Source: Lepiota brunneoincarnata
Lineage: Eukaryota > Basidiomycota > Agaricomycetes > Agaricales > Agaricaceae
Assembly (NCBI GenBank): GCA_023014365.1
Contig: JAEBUN010000008.1
Span: 744,001-808,000 of the forward strand
Direction: 5' to 3'
Length of the DNA: 64,000 nucleotides
Shown here: positions 59,883 through 64,000 of the stretch, in pieces
Numbering within the stretch: the stretch's first letter is position 1
How the letters are laid out: each line of letters opens with the position of its first letter
Position numbers and translations under genes: made by a program
Notes under the pieces: model-generated
Seen by the model: only the letters and a program-made list of their open reading frames with translations
The model's database searches: none
Told to the model about the DNA's origin: nothing

Positions 59883-62021
59883 TTGCTCGCCCTCTACCCT
59901 GCTCTACTCCACCGACGTACTGAACGTGTCGAGGTACTCTGGTCGTTCAAAACGACGTACGAAAGAAAACCGCCTCTCTGTGTAGCCATCACTACGTCCC
60001 TCAACCTCTCCCCGCCAGACGACCTGGCTTACCTACTTATCTTCGTCTTCACCTCCACCGCCACCCTTATCGCCTATCGAATCATCACCCTAGAACTCGA
60101 ACGTATCACGTGCCCCTGTCACTGTTGCGTCGTCAGATCGTGGAATCTATACTCAGGGATATCCATAATCGCCACCCAATTCTTCATACTTCTAGCGATA
60201 ATCGATCGCTAGACAAATATCACCACGCCTCCAAAGAAATTCTCGGCCCGAGAATCCCCATCACCCCCTCCCAAATCAAGAAATAGAATCTCAGGATCAG
60301 GAACCCAGAACCCAGATCCCAGAAGAAATCCTATCCCCACACAGACGCCATCCCCGTTCTATCCTCCATCCCCATTCGACTCACCCGCTCCAAGTACATC
60401 GACACGAACAAGAACTAGCTTCGCTGACGAACTAGCAGAACGACAAAGACTACAACACGAGAAAGAATTAAAGGAACATTACGAACAAGAAGAAAGAAAA
60501 CGCAAACAAGCCGAAGAATACCGTGCCAAAGTAGACCCATTAAACGACTACGAACTCCAAAGACTCAAAAACGCCCTCAAACAACCCAGAGGACTTTCCG
60601 CATCAGAAGAAAACTTACTCACACGCCACGAATACGCCGTAAATCAAGGAAAACCCCAAGAAGACAACGACTCCGACGTCTATATAACAGACGACAACCA
60701 ATCAGATCCCGAGCCACAACCACCCGCATTACCCGCACCAACTGTACCCTTAGCCCTACCGGCTCCACCGTTCCGACCAACACAACCTCCATCACCACCA
60801 CCGCCGCCGCCACCCGGACAACTACAAACAATGGCCGCCGCAGCTACCCCAAAGGAGTTAGGACTCCTCAAACCCATCGCCTTCGATGGAACTAGAAGAC
60901 TATTCGAAGATTGGATCTTCCAATGTGAAGTTTACGTGCTCGCCAATGCGACCACTTACAACACCGACCTCGCTAGGACCTTATTCGTCCTTTCGACAAT
61001 GCAATCAGGAGATGCCCGAGCCTGGGCTAGACAATACCTCCACGAGAGAAACGCCCAAACCCCGCAAGGACAACCCATAGTCATGGAATCATGGGACAAC
61101 TTCACCGCCCGACTTAGGGCCGACTTCACCCCAGCGGACGAACATGCGTACGCACATACCAGACTCCAAACCTTGCATCAAGCAGGCAAACCAATGACCG
61201 AGTTCAACGCTCAATTCAAAGAACTCGTCCGACAATCCGGATTAAACGAAGATCGCACTTTGATCGATCTATACCGCAAGGCAATCGACCGCCGCATTGC
61301 CATGAAAATCGACGAATCAGAAAATCCTCCGACAACTATCACCGCTTGGTACACCCAAGCAAACAAACTCGACGACAATTTCCGCCGAATCAACGCCCTC
61401 TACGGCACCCCCAGAAACACGTTTCCCCAAAGAAACCAATACCAACCCAACCGCGGACCAAGCCGTCCAAACAATAACGTGCCCTACGCACAATTCTACC
61501 AAAGGAGCAATGCTCCACGATTTACCCCACGCGACCCACATGCCATGGAAGTAGACCATGTCGCTATAGAAGAAGGGTTCGAAGACCCTTATCCCGAAAT
61601 CCCACAACCGGAATACACCGAAGAAAACTCCGCACAAGAACCATTGGAGTTAGATGCCGTTGTCACCGGACAACAAATGAAATCATACCAAAACCAGGAA
61701 TGCTTCCGATGTGGAGCCAAAGATCATTGGGTCAGTAAATGCCCCCAACCACCGCCAGCTAGACGCTTCCCAGGAATGCGCACTAATCCTCCTCGCCCTG
61801 CGAGAAACCCCAACCGTCCCTTCCCTGGACAACAAAACACTCATCCCGGATTCCCAAACCGGAACGCCCAACAATCACCGCAACGCAAGTACTCCCTTGC
61901 CGTCGCAGAAGTTGCATCTCAGATGCGCCAAATGGTCGACGACCTCGATCCAGAACTCCAACAAGAACTCCACTCCGTGCTAGCCGAGGACCCAGAGATG
62001 CGTCCATTCCAGGATTTTTAA
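59883..62021 (+). CDS. Gag, long frame with one amber codon
   Basis: One frame runs from ATG 59883 to the stop at 62021 (712 codons), broken only by TAG at 60210-60212. The part before it (109 aa) has two hydrophobic segments (LAYLLIFVFTSTATLIAY, IIATQFFILLAII). Between TAG and the next ATG (60831) are 206 open codons with a basic/acidic coiled-coil region and a proline-rich stretch, but no ATG. From 60831 a 396-aa Gag core follows (IAFDGTRRLFEDWIFQCEVY, FNAQFKELVRQSGL) with zinc knuckle CFRCGAKDHWVSKC. The start at 60831 is the conservative choice. CpG-rich codons mark it as young. Confidence 0.72.
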
Positions 62022-62111
62022 AAAGGAACGCTGTCGACAGATGTGCCCCTGCACGTTCCAGAACTCAGAAGGACATTTCTTACTCTCACTCCCAGAAGGA
62101 CATTTTCTCGA

Positions 62112-62656
62112 TAAACTCTGTACAATTACGACTATCCCCGAATAAACGATCCCTTTTCCTACCCATCGAGATTTGGAGTGAACGGACATCAAAACCCGTG
62201 GCCATCACCGCCCTGATAGACTCAGGAGCCCAAGGGAACTTTATCTCCCACAAAGTCGTCGAACGACACGGTTATCAAACCAAACGGCTGGACCAACCAA
62301 TTCCACTCAGTAACGTTGACGGAACTGATAATCAACATGGCAAGATCCATGAATACATCAAAATCAGAACCATCATTGATGGAAGAGATTGCACGCTAGA
62401 AGTGTACGTTACAAACACTGGTGAGAAAGATCTCATCATCGGATTTCCCTGGTTGGAACAATACAATCCCGACATCAACTGGAAAACCAAGACATTCTCT
62501 TGGAAACCCCAAATCGATCACCAGGACTTCTCGAAACTCCTCAGAACCCTACGACGACCCGTCGAACTCAACTCCATCGCCATGGACATAATGGCTGGAA
62601 AAACCTCTCAACCCGAGGAAAACCCTGAAGAATACGTCAACCTTGTCAAATGTTGA
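62112..62656 (+). CDS. Gypsy protease
   Basis: Aspartic protease frame, open upstream of the first ATG (62198). Active-site [13 protein letters not shown], then [18 protein letters not shown], the usual second landmark. It lies in a different frame from gag and overlaps the next frame by 14 bp, so expression by frameshifting or as separate frames is possible. Confidence 0.82.
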
Positions 62657-64000
62657 CCTCGACGCCTTCTCTCTAGAAAGAGAAATGAACCCCATGCTTC
62701 TAACCCCATTAGAAGTAAACGCCAAAGCGACACACGCCACAACGCTCCACAATGAGCAACATAATCCGACAAGATCGGCAAACCAAAAAGGAAAACAACC
62801 GGAATCAAACAAGGAAACACCCGAGATCCCTCGGAGATTCGCCCGATGGGCTAAAATATTCAACAAGAAAGCCTCCGAACGATTCCCACCATCAAGAACG
62901 TTTGATCATGAAATCGAACTAAAACCGACATTCGAAGCGAAATCAATGAAACCTTATCAAGTGGCACCTGCCGAAGAAAAAGCGCTGAAAGAATTCATAG
63001 ACGAAAACCTCCGAAAAGGCTACATCCGCCCTTCAAAATCCCCTATGGCATCACCCTTCTTCTTCGTTGCCAAGAAAGGAGGAGACCTCCGACCCTGCCA
63101 AGACTATCGTTATCTAAACGATCACACTGTCAAAAATGCCTACCCAATTCCCATGATTTCCTCTATCATGGACAAACTCAAAGGAGCTAAGTATTTCACT
63201 AAGCTCGACGTCCGCCTAGGATACAATAACGTCAGAATCAAAGATGGCGACCAATGGAAAGCAGCGTTCAAGACTCCCATGGGTCTTTTCGAACCAACTG
63301 TCATGTTTTTCGGGCTTTGCAACAGTCCCGCAACGTTCCAACATATGATGGACACATTATTCTCCGAAATAATGGAGAAAGGAGGAATCATCATCTACAT
63401 GGATGATATCCTAATCTATGGTAAAACCCAGGAAGAAACCGACCGACTTACGGAAAAAGTACTGCAAATCTTGCAGGAAAACGACCTCTACCTCAAAACA
63501 GGAGAAATGCGAGTTCAACAAACAACGACTCGAATATCTCGGCATGATCATCATGCCAGACGAAATCAAAATGGATCCCGGGAAACTCAAAGGAATAGAA
63601 GACTGGCCAGTACCAAAAACGGTCCGACACGTTCGAAAATTCATCGGATTCTGTAACTTCTACCGGAAGTTCATCCGCAACTACTCCCACCACACAAAAC
63701 CCCTGAACCAACTCCTTTCCAAATCAAACAAATTCGAATGGAAAGAAGAACAACAGAAAGCGTTCGAAACACTCAAGAATGAATTCCTAAAGGAACCGGT
63801 ACTTCTTATGCCCGACTCCACAAAACCCTTCGAAATAGAAGCCGATGCTTCTAAATTCGCATCAGGAGCTGTCCTGTATCAATACGACATCAACAGAATA
63901 CGGAAACCCGTATCATTCTATTCAAAGACGTTCGGACCAGCGGAACGCAATTACGACATATACGACAGAGAACTCCTCGCTATCATCCGAGCCCTCGAAG
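62643..64000 (+). pseudogene. Gypsy reverse transcriptase/RNase H (runs off window)
   Basis: RT fingers and palm: [78 protein letters not shown] and [14 protein letters not shown]. After LKT the frame changes: an extra G at 63501-63502 breaks EKCEF, and in the other frame [32 protein letters not shown] and the RNase H start FEIEADASKFASGAVLYQYD continue to 64000. A one-base mutation or sequencing error; otherwise intact. Confidence 0.85.

Noticed and set aside
60619..60877. Minus-strand Gly/Val/Arg-rich frames
   Set aside because: Antisense of the proline-rich coding part of gag.

Overview
The window reads as nuclear DNA of an Agaricomycete-type basidiomycete. The evidence is genes cut by 49-61 bp GT-AG introns, a DUF6533-type membrane protein, a fungal flavin-dependent halogenase, and a dense load of chromovirus-type gypsy, Tc1/mariner, hAT and Helitron elements. 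Splice models built by hand give three genes whose summed exon lengths divide exactly by three and carry all expected motifs: a polyketide synthase (PKS), an MFS exporter and the halogenase. A fourth, the DUF6533 protein, also closes cleanly.

Region 1 (1-17.7 kb, CpG-containing, about half GC) is a partly decayed secondary-metabolite locus. A 1473-aa PKS (minus strand) is divergent from a 510-aa MFS transporter, followed by a DUF6533 protein. This block is bracketed by inverted 162-bp repeats (1-162 and 9489-9650). Beyond it lie an aromatic-ring hydroxylase pseudogene, a PKS linker relic, an intact 535-aa halogenase, and a relic of an MFS gene resembling the intact one. A plausible reading is a halogenated, reductively released polyketide pathway with an exporter, next to an older decayed set of similar genes.

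Region 2 (17.7-59.5 kb) is a repeat graveyard, AT-richer and strongly CpG-poor, with many CGA-to-TGA and TGG-to-TGA/TAG changes. It holds a hAT relic, a solo LTR inside a minisatellite, nested LTRs of several families (called A, B, D, E, F here), three Tc1 copies, and a 6.47-kb Helitron sitting inside one of the Tc1 copies. It also holds a decayed minus-strand chromovirus. The A-family LTR (about 700 bp) encodes an acidic protein in its U3.

Region 3 (59.5-64 kb) is the 5' part of a young, CpG-rich gypsy element: LTR, a 12-nt self-complementary primer-binding site, a long gag frame containing one amber codon, protease, and reverse transcriptase with one apparent single-base frameshift. It runs off the window end.

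The strongest candidates for something new are the PKS domain order (KS-reductase-acyltransferase-ACP), the U3-encoded acidic protein of LTR-A, and the self-priming gypsy with an amber-interrupted gag.
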